Part shown: in pieces, positions 23,859-32,340 of the stretch | How positions within the stretch are numbered: position 1 is the first letter of the stretch | How the letters are laid out: each line of letters begins with the position of its first letter | Assembly: GCA_003010405.1 (NCBI GenBank) | Contig: PJLO01000023.1 | Location: forward strand, 1 to 39,024 | DNA length: 39,024 nt | Origin: Acidobacteriota bacterium | GTDB taxonomy: Bacteria > Acidobacteriota > Terriglobia > Terriglobales > Acidobacteriaceae | Reading direction: 5' to 3' | Made by a program: the position numbers and the translations under genes | Notes under the pieces: model-generated | The model's input: only the letters and a program-made list of their open reading frames with translations | Database searches by the model: none | Told to the model about the DNA's origin: nothing

Positions 23859-23945
23859 GGCAATACCCCAAGTTCGATCAGATAATATCCCGTGCTATTG
23901 CCGAGCACGGAACAACTCGTGCGCTGGCGGGTTAGAGTAACAACG

Positions 23946-24632
23946 ATGAAGAAACTCACGTTATTAGTCGTATTGCTTAGTGTGTCCAGCTTCGGCTGGG
24001 CTAGATCAGAACGCGAAGCCTCCGTTGACCGCATGAATCATGCGGGCAGAGTTCTGCACGAGATTATGGCTACGCCGGATAAAGGCATTCCGGAAGAGGT
24101 ACTGGAAAACGCGAAATGCGTTGCGGTCGTACCCAGCATGATCAAAGCAGGGTTTATTTTCGGTGCGGAAAATGGCCGCGGAGTGGCCACGTGCCGAACG
24201 GCCAAAGGCTGGAGCGCGCCAGCATTCTTTACGATCACCGGTGGCAGCTGGGGATTGCAGATTGGAGTTCAGGGTGTAGATCTGGTCATGATCATCCAAA
24301 ATAACAGAGGCATGCAGCAACTGTTGGCAAGCAAGTTTCAGCTCGGAGCAGATGCCTCGGCTGCGGCTGGTCCCGTCGGGCGCCACGCTTCGGCCAACAC
24401 CAATTGGAAAATGGAAACAGCCATCTTGACCTACTCGCGGGCCAAAGGCGTCTTTGCCGGACTGACACTGAATGGGGCATCGGTTCGCCGCGACAAGGAT
24501 TCGATGAGAGCCATCTATGGGCGCGACGTAACAACTCGAGCCGCGCTGACGGCTAGAGTAGCAGCACCAGGCTCGGCCCATTCCTTCCTGACCGCGGTCA
24601 GAGGCGCGAAAGCACAGGCTGCCCGAAGGTAG
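23946..24632 (+). CDS. Secreted SYLF (Ysc84-type) domain protein
   Basis: I start at ATG 23946 (MKKLTLLVVLL), which gives a clean signal peptide ending near GWA (about residue 19); an upstream in-frame ATG at 23892 would spoil it. The mature protein is a SYLF domain: PEEVLENAKCVAVVPSMIKA, then GRGVATCRTAKGWSAPAFFT, a GSWGLQIGVQGVDLVMII segment and YSRAKGVFAGLTLNGA. SYLF domains bind phosphoinositides in eukaryotes; in bacteria they are common secreted or periplasmic proteins of unknown role. It is 228 residues and follows motB after 87 bases. No link with motility is visible. Confidence 0.85.
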   Translation: MKKLTLLVVLLSVSSFGWARSEREASVDRMNHAGRVLHEIMATPDKGIPEEVLENAKCVAVVPSMIKAGFIFGAENGRGVATCRTAKGWSAPAFFTITGGSWGLQIGVQGVDLVMIIQNNRGMQQLLASKFQLGADASAAAGPVGRHASANTNWKMETAILTYSRAKGVFAGLTLNGASVRRDKDSMRAIYGRDVTTRAALTARVAAPGSAHSFLTAVRGAKAQAARR

Positions 24633-24654
24633 CGACTTGCATACAAGCAGCTAC
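24629..24654 (+). terminator. Hairpin at the end of the SYLF gene
   Basis: GTAGC/GCTAC and CTTG/CAAG pair with a two-by-two internal loop and a four-base end loop. The stem includes the stop codon and is followed by ttctg. It may be a terminator or an mRNA-stabilising hairpin. Confidence 0.45.
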
Positions 24655-24717
24655 TTCTGAATTACATCAGCGCAAAACCCGAGATGAAACTGCGGCACTG
24701 TGACGGAGGCAACATCG

Positions 24718-25530
24718 ATGAAATCAATCCAAATTATGAGCACAGCTTTTTTGTCCGTCGTGCTCTTCGGGGCCACCACGTTTGCCAATGCGCAGCATGA
24801 TCATAAGGGCGAAAAGCGGGGCGAGCACCCTGATCAACAGCACACGCAAAAAGAGCACGGACGACAGGAGCAGCATGCTCACCAGCAGCAACAGCATGCT
24901 CGAGAGCAGCAACACTCCCACCAATCACAGCACGCTCAACAGCAGCAGTGGCACAATCAGCCGCGACAGCAAGGGCACGCTCAGGAATCACATGAACGGC
25001 GACACCAGCAACATGCTCAGACACCGCAACATGAGCGGAGGCAGGAGCAGCATGCTCACCAACAACGGGGGCGTGGCGAACAGCACGAACACCAAAACGC
25101 TCATCGACGCGAGTCAGAGCATGGTCCACACATCCAGCAACACCGTACCCACGAACAGAAACGTTTCCAACAAGTTGAACAGAAGCGCGTCTGGCATGAG
25201 CGGCGTGCCCATCACTGGGAATCCGAGCACCGCACCTGGCAGCAACGCGGCGGCTATCACGGCTACCGCATTCCCGACAACCATTACCGGAGCCACTTTG
25301 GTCGGAATCACTGGTTCCGTGTCTACAGTGTTCCCTTCAGGTATGAGGGAGGTCCGCGCTTCCAGTACGCAGGCTATTGGTTCACTCCCGTTGATCCTTA
25401 CCCGGAATACTGGGGACCAAACTGGTATGAGACCGATGACGTCTATGTGGAGTATTTCAACGACGGGTACTACCTGTACAACCGCAGGTATCCGACTCAC
25501 ACGGGAATTGCAATCAGCGTCGTGTTTTAA
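24718..25530 (+). CDS. Secreted His/Gln-rich protein with aromatic-rich C-terminal domain
   Basis: I start at ATG 24718 (MKSIQIMSTAFL), which gives a signal peptide ending ANAQ (about residue 26); an upstream in-frame ATG at 24700 adds six residues. Residues about 27-170 are low complexity, made of His, Gln, Arg and Glu with recurring HAHQQ, QHA and EQH units. That composition could bind divalent metals, but this is inference. Residues about 185-270 are folded-looking and aromatic: GGYHGYRIPDNHYRSHFGRN, then FQYAGYWFTPVDPYPEYWGP and DGYYLYN. I do not recognise a named family. It is the only gene between the SYLF gene and a convergent receiver gene. Confidence 0.7.
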   Translation: MKSIQIMSTAFLSVVLFGATTFANAQHDHKGEKRGEHPDQQHTQKEHGRQEQHAHQQQQHAREQQHSHQSQHAQQQQWHNQPRQQGHAQESHERRHQQHAQTPQHERRQEQHAHQQRGRGEQHEHQNAHRRESEHGPHIQQHRTHEQKRFQQVEQKRVWHERRAHHWESEHRTWQQRGGYHGYRIPDNHYRSHFGRNHWFRVYSVPFRYEGGPRFQYAGYWFTPVDPYPEYWGPNWYETDDVYVEYFNDGYYLYNRRYPTHTGIAISVVF

Positions 25531-25610
25531 CTGATCTGCAAGGCAGGAGAGAAATCAGCGACCGGAGCTCCTCTTCTTCCCAAAAACAGACTCGACATCG
25601 CTCACAAGCT

Positions 25611-25653
25611 TCCGGCCTTTGCACTGCGGCTTCTCAGCAGTGCAAAGGCCGGA
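25611..25653. terminator. Bidirectional hairpin between convergent genes
   Basis: TCCGGCCTTTGCACTGC pairs perfectly over 17 bases with its complement at 25637-25653, around a nine-base loop. T-tracts on either side are weak, but the position between two convergent genes fits a shared terminator. Confidence 0.75.
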
Positions 25654-25677
25654 CTGTTTGATCGGCTTACTTTATTT

Positions 25678-26064
25678 CTACTGCACTGTCTTCTGAGGGG
25701 GGCCCAGAACATGCACCAGCTTCTGCATCAATGTCTTCAATGCGAACGGTTTCTGTAAATATTCGAACTGCGAGTCTATCAAACCTTCATCGAGCAGGAC
25801 GTTTTCCGTATATCCCGACATAAACACCACTCGGAGCCCCGGCATCATCTCTAGGATCCGGTTCGCCATCTGGCGACCGTTCATTCCAGGCATAATCACA
25901 TCTGTCAGCAGTAGATCAATGCGCCCGGGGTGCCGCATACTTACTTCAATTGCCTTCTTGGGTTCCGCGCACGCCAGAACTTCGTAGCCTTGCTTCTCCA
26001 GAACCTCACACATCAACGACCGCACGACTTTTTCGTCTTCTACCAGCAGAATCGTCTGCTTCAT
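25678..26064 (-). CDS. Stand-alone receiver-domain response regulator
   Basis: I start at ATG 26064 (MKQTILLVEDE), which has a GGGGGAG ribosome-binding site; an in-frame ATG 33 bases upstream would add a non-family extension. The 128-residue receiver has D10 and the phospho-acceptor D55 in LLTDVIMPGMNG. The lysine is in LQKPF. The style (VEDEKVVRSLM, FMSGYTENVLL) resembles receivers found at the ends of hybrid histidine kinases. No kinase is nearby, so its partner is unknown. Nothing ties it to the flagellum beyond proximity. Confidence 0.85.
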   Translation of the reverse strand: MKQTILLVEDEKVVRSLMCEVLEKQGYEVLACAEPKKAIEVSMRHPGRIDLLLTDVIMPGMNGRQMANRILEMMPGLRVVFMSGYTENVLLDEGLIDSQFEYLQKPFALKTLMQKLVHVLGPPQKTVQ

Positions 26065-26409
26065 TACTCCCCCGCCGTTTGAATTCCTGACGACCAACCG
26101 CTCCAGCTTTGCGCCGATGTTTCCGCGCCTTTCTTCTACAAAGCTTCCTTGCGCAGTATCAACACAAACCTGTACACGTACGACTTTATAATCCTACGAA
26201 AACCTTCGGACTGACTTGCTACTTGGCAGCTTATAAGTATGAATTACTTTTTCAGATTGCAAAACAGGATGACCGTTTCACTTCGGGTCGTGGCTGGTCA
26301 TCAACCTCGTGGCAATGACAAGACCAACGCGTCAGCTAACACTCCCGTCCAATCCAAAACCATTTACCCAACGACAAAAAAGCGTCCAAGGCGGCGCACT
26401 CGATGTGTC
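26065..26409 (-). other. Intergenic region upstream of the receiver gene
   Basis: These 345 bases between two minus-strand genes are AT-richer than their surroundings. They contain a hairpin plus T-run ending the upstream operon, and presumably the receiver-gene promoter, which I could not place firmly. A plus-strand TATAAT at 26187 has no -35 partner and no gene behind it. A plus-strand open frame of 113 codons beginning at 26239 runs into the next gene on the opposite strand and has no recognisable product. Confidence 0.4.
26376..26397 (-). terminator. Terminator after the proline-dehydrogenase-like gene
   Basis: On the minus strand GCGCC and GGaCGC form a short stem with one bulge, followed directly by six T. 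It starts 12 bases after the stop codon. The stem is short but the T-run is strong. Confidence 0.55.
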
Positions 26410-27270
26410 TCAAATTCCTTCAATCGATTTCTTGAACAGTGCATCCTTCAGCATCCAGAACAGAATCATTGGATTCTTGCTCGCCTGGGACAGACTATAA
26501 GGAAGCCATCCGTAACCATAGGGCACATAAACGCGCGTGCGAACCCCCATCTTCGCAGCAATCCTCAGGACGGCATTTGAAGGCAGACCGAACAGCAATT
26601 CCAATTCGCACGGAGTACCCGCCTTCAGCAATCGTGCCAGTGCTGGCTCGGCAAGTGAAGGATTGTGCGTAGCCACTGCAACAAACGGAGCGCGTCCCGC
26701 TAATCGCTCTATGACTTCGAGAAATCCCTTGTGCGGATCAAACCGAGGCATTGCCGGGTCGGTCCACTGGCCTTTGACGACGCGTACGCCGAGTCCGCGT
26801 TCTATGGCCCAATCTGCATCATTTTGGCTGCGTTTCCAGCGTCCCGGCAACGTACACGAAATTTGGGCGTAGCCCGACAACAAGTCCCCGATCAATTTCC
26901 ACGTGGGATCGACCGAGTCTGGCCCGAGCGAATCGAAATGCAGCCTTGTTTTTTTGCATTGGCATTTGTCGACGATTCTCTGGAAGGCAGCACAGGAGTA
27001 TTGCAAGGAAGGAGCCTTAACTGAGAGATAACCGTCGAAAGTCTCCGCCTGCAACGCTTGCAGGGACTCAAGGCAGGCGTTGAGTACATCGGCTGGCTCG
27101 GTACCTGTTTCGTCCCAAAATGCGAGAGTGCTGGCTCTACCCTGAACGGCCAGCGCACGCGCCGACACCAGTGCATCGTTGAGTTCAGGCCCCGCGATGT
27201 AGGAGCGGGCCGCACGGCGCACCACAGGATAAATGACGCGCCCGATTCTATTACGTACCGGATGGCTCAT
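26410..27270 (-). CDS. Proline-dehydrogenase-fold protein lacking the substrate Arg pair
   Basis: The 286-residue protein follows the FAD-dependent proline dehydrogenase barrel: LHFDSLG near residue 110, RVVKGQWTDP near 164, AVATHNPSL near 200, then CELELLFGLP and RVYVPYGYGWLPYSL. Proline dehydrogenases have a double arginine soon after this last motif (pattern Y-x-x-R-R-x-x-E-x-x-A/N) that holds the substrate carboxylate. Here the equivalent stretch is YSLSQASKNP, with Ser-Gln in place of Arg-Arg. The flavin-contacting Gln of the FEFQMLYG-type motif also appears as Glu. It may act on another substrate or be inactive. It overlaps the preceding acyltransferase gene by 20 bases, so its role is probably tied to that gene. 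The alignment is by eye. Confidence 0.7.
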   Translation of the reverse strand: MSHPVRNRIGRVIYPVVRRAARSYIAGPELNDALVSARALAVQGRASTLAFWDETGTEPADVLNACLESLQALQAETFDGYLSVKAPSLQYSCAAFQRIVDKCQCKKTRLHFDSLGPDSVDPTWKLIGDLLSGYAQISCTLPGRWKRSQNDADWAIERGLGVRVVKGQWTDPAMPRFDPHKGFLEVIERLAGRAPFVAVATHNPSLAEPALARLLKAGTPCELELLFGLPSNAVLRIAAKMGVRTRVYVPYGYGWLPYSLSQASKNPMILFWMLKDALFKKSIEGI

Positions 27271-28369
27271 TCGATTTTCTCATTCGATCGCGCACTTGAG
27301 TTTTGATCGCGATCTTGGCGTTTTCGGCGACAACACTGACCCAGCCTCGAATGTTTGGCGCGCATAAATTCAAACTAACTGCGTCGTGCAATCGGGGCAT
27401 CCAAATACGATTCCAGTCTTCACTCTTTCCCATCAGCTCATACTGGTTGCAGCCGCGCTGGCGCGCAGTACGCAAACTCTCCACCATAAGCAGGGTGCCG
27501 GGAGAAAAGCGAGCGAAGGATTCATTGAAACCCATCTTAAAGAGCCAAAAGCATTGGTTCTCCTCCACGGCGAGCTGCATCGCAGCCGCCTGATCGCCTA
27601 TGCGCAAAATTCCGATACGCAAAGTACCAGCCTTACAGGCAGCCTGGGCATATCGCCAATAGAATCCTCCCACTTGCGAATCAGCCGCGAGCGCCGACCC
27701 TTCGCTTCCCTTCCAGCCCGCCGCCTCCACGAGATATGCCTCGTTCAACAAACCCTCGAGAGTGTCGGGGGTCGGGGTGACGATTTCACAGCTGACCGGA
27801 CCCACCTTTGACGCGTTTCGCTGCGCACGGCGCAAATCCGAACGGCGCCCCGCGTTCAGATGAGACTCAGGTTCCAACCAGCTATCGTCCAGTTCCAACC
27901 ACGGGTGTCCTGCAACCGGCTGCACGACGAGTCTGCGTCCAGCAGCGCTCTTCAGGGCCTCCAGAAAGCTGGAGCCAGCGAACATGTCCCGAATGAAAAT
28001 AGGCACGCCCAGCCCCGCGATAGCGTCGCTTAACTCTTCCGCGGCCCTAGCGTCAGCGTAAATAAATTCTGTCGGTTCATATAATTCAGCGCCTAACGGC
28101 ACAAGGGCCCGAGAGTCCTTGCTTGCAACGAATGCCGCGATCGCACGCGTGTTCGGACTTCCGGCGGTCACTATTTGTAAGCCGTCACTCGGAAACGAAT
28201 CCACGCACGCTTGTGCCCACGTATAACTTTGCAGGGGATATGCGGCAGGCAGCGACTCCCAGACAGATCGTACTTCTTCAAACGCAGCGGCCCTCTGCGT
28301 ATCTCCACGCCGCGAACCGACGATCCAGCTATTCTCTGGCGGCCCTTCGGGATAGGCTGTTTGACTCAT
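27251..28369 (-). CDS. CelD/FemAB-type GNAT acyltransferase
   Basis: This 372-residue protein resembles the BioF2-like/CelD acetyltransferase group found in polysaccharide loci. The N-terminal half has the SYTWAQACVDSFPSDGLQIV pattern (a W in the entry motif). The acetyltransferase half includes RRSDLRRAQRNASKVGPVSC and LLNEAYLVEAAGWKGSEGSA. WRYAQAACKAGTLRIGILRI and FKMGFNESFARFSPGTLLMV follow, then a typical YELMGKSEDWNRIW ending. Such proteins are thought to modify sugars or peptides with acyl or aminoacyl groups; the substrate is not known. It is divergent from a second member of the same family, with 127 bases between them, and overlaps the downstream proline-dehydrogenase-like gene. Confidence 0.8.
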   Translation of the reverse strand: MSQTAYPEGPPENSWIVGSRRGDTQRAAAFEEVRSVWESLPAAYPLQSYTWAQACVDSFPSDGLQIVTAGSPNTRAIAAFVASKDSRALVPLGAELYEPTEFIYADARAAEELSDAIAGLGVPIFIRDMFAGSSFLEALKSAAGRRLVVQPVAGHPWLELDDSWLEPESHLNAGRRSDLRRAQRNASKVGPVSCEIVTPTPDTLEGLLNEAYLVEAAGWKGSEGSALAADSQVGGFYWRYAQAACKAGTLRIGILRIGDQAAAMQLAVEENQCFWLFKMGFNESFARFSPGTLLMVESLRTARQRGCNQYELMGKSEDWNRIWMPRLHDAVSLNLCAPNIRGWVSVVAENAKIAIKTQVRDRMRKSNEPSGT

Positions 28370-28496
28370 TTAATGCTCCTCGCAATAATTCGTTAGACTG
28401 CAGCAACTCACTTCAGGGATGCCTTTCAGCTCGAACGAACTTTGATTTGCAGGCATCCCCAGCAGCTTGCATTTCAACTAAGTTCAGAGAAGCCCA

Positions 28497-29771
28497 ATGA
28501 CGAACCCTCATTCTGATGCGAATAACGGAGCTCTTATTAACGTGCAGACCAGCATTCTTCCCCAAAAAGAGATTGAGCTAGTCGTCTCGGAACATCGCAG
28601 TTGTGCCGATCTCGAGTCGATACGCAACCAGTGGAGCAAGTTGGTTCAAGAGGTCCCCGGCACTAGCATCTTCGTAACTCCAGAATGGTTACTCTCATGG
28701 TGGCACGCATATTGCGGCAGTCGGGAGTTTTGCCTTCTGGCCTTTACCGACCCGCAGGCAGGAGTTGTAGCCATAGCTCCGTTGTACAAAGAAGTCGCGA
28801 AATCGTTCGTGTTTTCGACTATACGGGTGCTGCGACTCATGGGTGACGGTTCAGGAGATTCTGACGACCTGGATTTTGTCGTAATGCCGGGCTATGCGCC
28901 TGCTGTTGCAAAAGCATTTTTCAAGTGGCTGCGCTGCAAACGATGGGATACATGCGAACTGAATTGTGTCTCATCTCAATCCGAAATAGCCGCAATGCTC
29001 CAGGAAGAAATGCGCTCAATGGGCTGGGGGTGCGCCGTCACCTTTCGCCCGCAGATCCGCGTAAGCCTTCCAGATACCTGGGAACAGTATCTGAAACAAC
29101 TTTCAAGCAAGGAACGGAAAAAGGTTGGTTACCTGCTTCGCCGGCTGGAAGCCCATTACGAAGTGGCTTTTCGGCGTTGTGAGCGAGCCGAGGAACTTCC
29201 GGCATTTCTGGAGACCTTATTTTCTCTCCATCAGAAGCGATGGGAAGCGAGAAGTGAGCCTGGAAGTTTCAGCCTCCCTGAACGAAGGGACTTTTATGGG
29301 GAAATGTCGCGCTTACTGCTCTCTCGCCACTGGCTCGAATTGTGGCAAATGGAACTGAATGGGGTACCGGTGGCAGCGCAGATCGGGTTGCGTTATGGAA
29401 GTTGCATATATGCTTTGCAAGAAGGCTTCGATCCGGCTTATGCCGACGACAGCGTCGGATACGTGTTAAGGAGTCACGTCCTGCGCTCAAGCATAGCGTC
29501 GGGCATACGATGCTATGACTTTCTTTACGGTGATCAGCAAAGCAAGCAACGCTGGGGTGCTGACAAAAGCCATTACCTGGACATCCATTTCGCCCGTCCG
29601 GGCACCCTTGGAGCTTTCCAATTAGCAGCACAGCAAACCTGTCGGGCTACCAAAGACTGGTTTCGAGCACGAGTTCCCGCCGAGATCTGGCAGATTCTGC
29701 AAGCTATACGGCGTTTTTTTCCTGGGCAGTCTGCCTTACCCGCAAAACTCGAAGACCCTAGTACGGACTAA
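28497..29771 (+). CDS. CelD/FemAB-type GNAT acyltransferase, second copy
   Basis: The 424-residue protein belongs to the same CelD-like group. The entry motif is FVTPEWLLSWWHAYCGSREF. LSSKERKKVGYLLRRLEAHY matches the conserved S-K-x-R-x-x-x-R region. LFSLHQKRWEARSEPGSFSL and VPVAAQIGLRYGSCIYALQE lie in the GNAT half, followed by GYVLRSHVLRSSIASGIRCY and DFLYGDQQSKQRWG. It is clearly diverged from its neighbour on the other strand, so this is not a recent duplication. It begins the plus-strand part of the polysaccharide locus. About 230 bases separate it from the tyrosine kinase gene, with no gene recognised there. Confidence 0.82.
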   Translation: MTNPHSDANNGALINVQTSILPQKEIELVVSEHRSCADLESIRNQWSKLVQEVPGTSIFVTPEWLLSWWHAYCGSREFCLLAFTDPQAGVVAIAPLYKEVAKSFVFSTIRVLRLMGDGSGDSDDLDFVVMPGYAPAVAKAFFKWLRCKRWDTCELNCVSSQSEIAAMLQEEMRSMGWGCAVTFRPQIRVSLPDTWEQYLKQLSSKERKKVGYLLRRLEAHYEVAFRRCERAEELPAFLETLFSLHQKRWEARSEPGSFSLPERRDFYGEMSRLLLSRHWLELWQMELNGVPVAAQIGLRYGSCIYALQEGFDPAYADDSVGYVLRSHVLRSSIASGIRCYDFLYGDQQSKQRWGADKSHYLDIHFARPGTLGAFQLAAQQTCRATKDWFRARVPAEIWQILQAIRRFFPGQSALPAKLEDPSTD

Positions 29772-29999
29772 GGTGTAGTTTCTAAAACAGCTTGGCATCT
29801 GCTTCATGCACTTTGATCATCTCACTTTGCGAGCCGCTTTTCAGACGACCAGATCCCGTATTGAGGGTATGCGAGTGAGCAGAGAATGCGGTTTAGAGGG
29901 CGAAGCTATGCGCATTTCCCTCCTTAACCCGCCCGATTGCGTGCCTCACAGCTACCCTGTCTGCCGAGAGTTGACCTGCCTGTGTGGGAGGAACTGGCC

Positions 30000-32273
30000 A
30001 TGAGCTTCAATTGTGAAAAACACGAAGATCACCGACACCCCAAAAGACTCGATTCGCACTCGGATCTGCCCGTGTTGCGAGAGCCGGGAGCTTATGCGGA
30101 CACCGTCTTCCGCCCAGAAGTATCCGACTTTTCTCGCCTGTGGCCGAAACTGCAAAAGCAATGGAAGGTGGCCGCTTTGTTTGCGGCGACGGTTTTGTTG
30201 GTAGTCGGTATTGGGACCTTCTTGACCAAGCCCAGTTATGAACCTGTCGCACAGTTGGAAATTGATCCTCAAGGCGCGGAACTATTCAACACACCAAGCA
30301 CGGCATCTGACACCGGAAGCGATCAGTATCTCGGCACGGCAGCCAGAAAGCTGCAAGGCGATGAACTTGCAATCACCGTGATTCGAAAACTGCATCTTGA
30401 CCAGGCGCCCGAATTCAATGCACCACCAACCTTTCTCGAGGGCGTCATCGCACAGATTCGAGGCTGGCAAGGCGCCCCCGTTGAAGAAGATCCTTCGCGC
30501 GTCAAAGATACGGATTCGGTGATTCAGCTTACGCACGCGGAGAACCAGGCTCTGGCCCGATTCCGCAGACAGCTTAAAGTGGGACGTGATTCAACCAGCC
30601 GACTCATCACCGTCAGTTACTCGAGCGGAGATCCGGTGGTGGCTGCGAACGTAACCAATACCCTGCTGACTACGTTCATCGAAATGACATACTCTCAGCG
30701 TCAGGCGGCCATCACGCAACGCTCTACTTGGCTTGAGGCGCAACTGAATGATGTACGAAAGAATCTCGCGGCCTCTAATCGCGCTCTTGCCGACTTTCAG
30801 AAGCAGACGGGAATTGCCGACGTCGATGGCGCGAAGAACACTGTATCCGAGCAGATGGCTGAGCTTGGCCGCCAGGAGACACTGGCTGACTCGGAGCGCA
30901 TTCAATTGCAGTCGTTGTTCCAGAGTGTGACCAATCCTGATGCCGTCGCGGATGTACAAAAGAACGTGGTAATTCAGGAACTCTCCAAGAAATTGGCTGA
31001 CACCCAGGTTGAGCTGAAAAAGGCCGAGGTGATCTACGGAGAGAATCACCCTACAGTCAAGAAGTTGGAAAACGAGTCTGCAGAGCTCCAACGGCAATTA
31101 AACTCCCAAACCGACGCAATCATGCGGCAACTTCGTACCAACTACGCTGCCGCTCAATCACGCAAGCGCGCGATTGCCGCTGAAGTGAAAGTCGCATCAG
31201 GCCAACTCGGTCGCGTTGCAAGGTACAACGAATTGAAAAAGGATGTGGAGACTAACACCACTCTTGCCAATGACCTTTACCGGCGAATAAAGGAGGCCGG
31301 GATCGCGGCCGGGGCTCGTGCGACAGATATGTCGATCGTCGGTCAGGCTCGCGTGCTGGACCGTCCGAGTCACCCGAATTGGCGTTTGAATTTGATCGCA
31401 GGAATGTTCGCTGGAGTCCTGGGTGGAATTCTGATCGGCTTTGTCCGAGAGAGTTTGGATTCCCGCATTCACGCAATTGAGGATTTGCGCGGTATTGCCA
31501 TTGCCTCCTCTGTTTCCCTCATCCCCGAGTTTGGAAGTGACCTGTCGTTCCGCGAAAGAGGTCTGATAAGAAAGAAGTGGGATACGGGTGGACCAGAAAT
31601 GTACTTGCAGACGCGGCCAAATTCACCGGAGGCGGAAGCTCTTCGCGGACTTGGTTCCTGCGTGATGCTGGCGCGCGCCGAAAAGTCTCTGCGCGTCATT
31701 CTGGTTACCTCCTCGCTTCCGAGGGAAGGTAAGTCGACGCTCGCCGTGAACTTTGCAAGTGCGCTTTCGCGTCATGGCAAAACTTGCCTGATAGATGCTG
31801 ACCTTCGCGCGCCCAAACTCGGTCGAGCGTTCGACATCCCAAACGGCGCAGGATTAAGTGACTTGCTTACGGGACAACCCTCGATCCGGCTGAATTCTGT
31901 ATCGGGATTGCCAAACCTCATGGTGTTAACCGCTGGAAAAGCAGAGACGGAGTCCACTCCCAGCGAGCTACTCTCATCGGATTCGATGAGAAAGATTCTT
32001 GACGCTTTGCGCGCGAAATTCGATTCCGTGGTGATCGACGCGCCGCCGCTCCTGCTTTTTGCGGAAGCTCGCGTGCTCGCCACTCTTGTAGACGGAATCA
32101 TAATGGTCTGCCGTTACGGGGTAACTACTCGAAGCGACTTGGCTCAAAGCGAAGCGGTGCTGAAAACAGTGAATGCAGCACCAGTGATCGAAGTGGTGAT
32201 GAACGGCGCTCAGATCAAAACCGGAGATTACCCTTACTACCGTTATGGGAAGAACTCTTCGTCCGCCGCTTGA
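30000..32273 (+). CDS. wzc: Polysaccharide chain-length regulator and tyrosine autokinase (Wzc type)
   Basis: The 757-residue protein joins a Wzz chain-length domain to a BY-kinase. I start at ATG 30000, which has a gggagg ribosome-binding site; an in-frame ATG at 29937 lacks one. Membrane helices lie near residues 55-75 and 463-485, with a long coiled-coil periplasmic part between them. The kinase has Walker A (SLPREGKST, K578), Walker A' (LIDADLRAP, about 600) and Walker B (VVIDAPP, about 678). The C-terminus has a compact tyrosine cluster, YPYYRYG, the usual autophosphorylation site. It should control polymer length and export together with the flippase and polymerase genes that follow. 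No Wza-type outer-membrane exporter is in the window. Confidence 0.92.
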   Translation: MSFNCEKHEDHRHPKRLDSHSDLPVLREPGAYADTVFRPEVSDFSRLWPKLQKQWKVAALFAATVLLVVGIGTFLTKPSYEPVAQLEIDPQGAELFNTPSTASDTGSDQYLGTAARKLQGDELAITVIRKLHLDQAPEFNAPPTFLEGVIAQIRGWQGAPVEEDPSRVKDTDSVIQLTHAENQALARFRRQLKVGRDSTSRLITVSYSSGDPVVAANVTNTLLTTFIEMTYSQRQAAITQRSTWLEAQLNDVRKNLAASNRALADFQKQTGIADVDGAKNTVSEQMAELGRQETLADSERIQLQSLFQSVTNPDAVADVQKNVVIQELSKKLADTQVELKKAEVIYGENHPTVKKLENESAELQRQLNSQTDAIMRQLRTNYAAAQSRKRAIAAEVKVASGQLGRVARYNELKKDVETNTTLANDLYRRIKEAGIAAGARATDMSIVGQARVLDRPSHPNWRLNLIAGMFAGVLGGILIGFVRESLDSRIHAIEDLRGIAIASSVSLIPEFGSDLSFRERGLIRKKWDTGGPEMYLQTRPNSPEAEALRGLGSCVMLARAEKSLRVILVTSSLPREGKSTLAVNFASALSRHGKTCLIDADLRAPKLGRAFDIPNGAGLSDLLTGQPSIRLNSVSGLPNLMVLTAGKAETESTPSELLSSDSMRKILDALRAKFDSVVIDAPPLLLFAEARVLATLVDGIIMVCRYGVTTRSDLAQSEAVLKTVNAAPVIEVVMNGAQIKTGDYPYYRYGKNSSSAA

Positions 32274-32293
32274 TGCACTTCGAACCTGCCTGA

Positions 32294-32315
32294 CTCCTTC
32301 TTCTTAAAGAAGGAG
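32294..32315 (+). terminator. Hairpin overlapping a Shine-Dalgarno-like sequence before the flippase gene
   Basis: CTCCTTCTT and AAGAAGGAG form a perfect nine-base stem with loop CTTA, between wzc and the flippase gene. The 3' arm is itself a Shine-Dalgarno-like sequence, but it lies about 25 bases from the ATG at 32341. With only a short T-run after it, it could be a weak terminator or attenuator. Confidence 0.4.
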
Positions 32316-32340
32316 GAGTTCCCTTCAAATTGAGAATTCT

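Noticed and set aside
24782..25534. Long plus-strand open frame in another frame of the His/Gln-rich gene
   Set aside because: CAG/CAC/CAT-rich repeats keep several frames open by composition. Only the annotated frame has a signal peptide and a folded C-terminus.
26239..26580. Plus-strand open frame of 113 codons before and within the proline-dehydrogenase-like gene
   Set aside because: It runs antisense into a well-supported gene and has no family resemblance or ribosome-binding site.
29806..30003. Small plus-strand open frame (65 codons) before wzc
   Set aside because: It has no recognisable motif and ends over the wzc start. It is treated as non-coding leader, though a leader peptide cannot be excluded.
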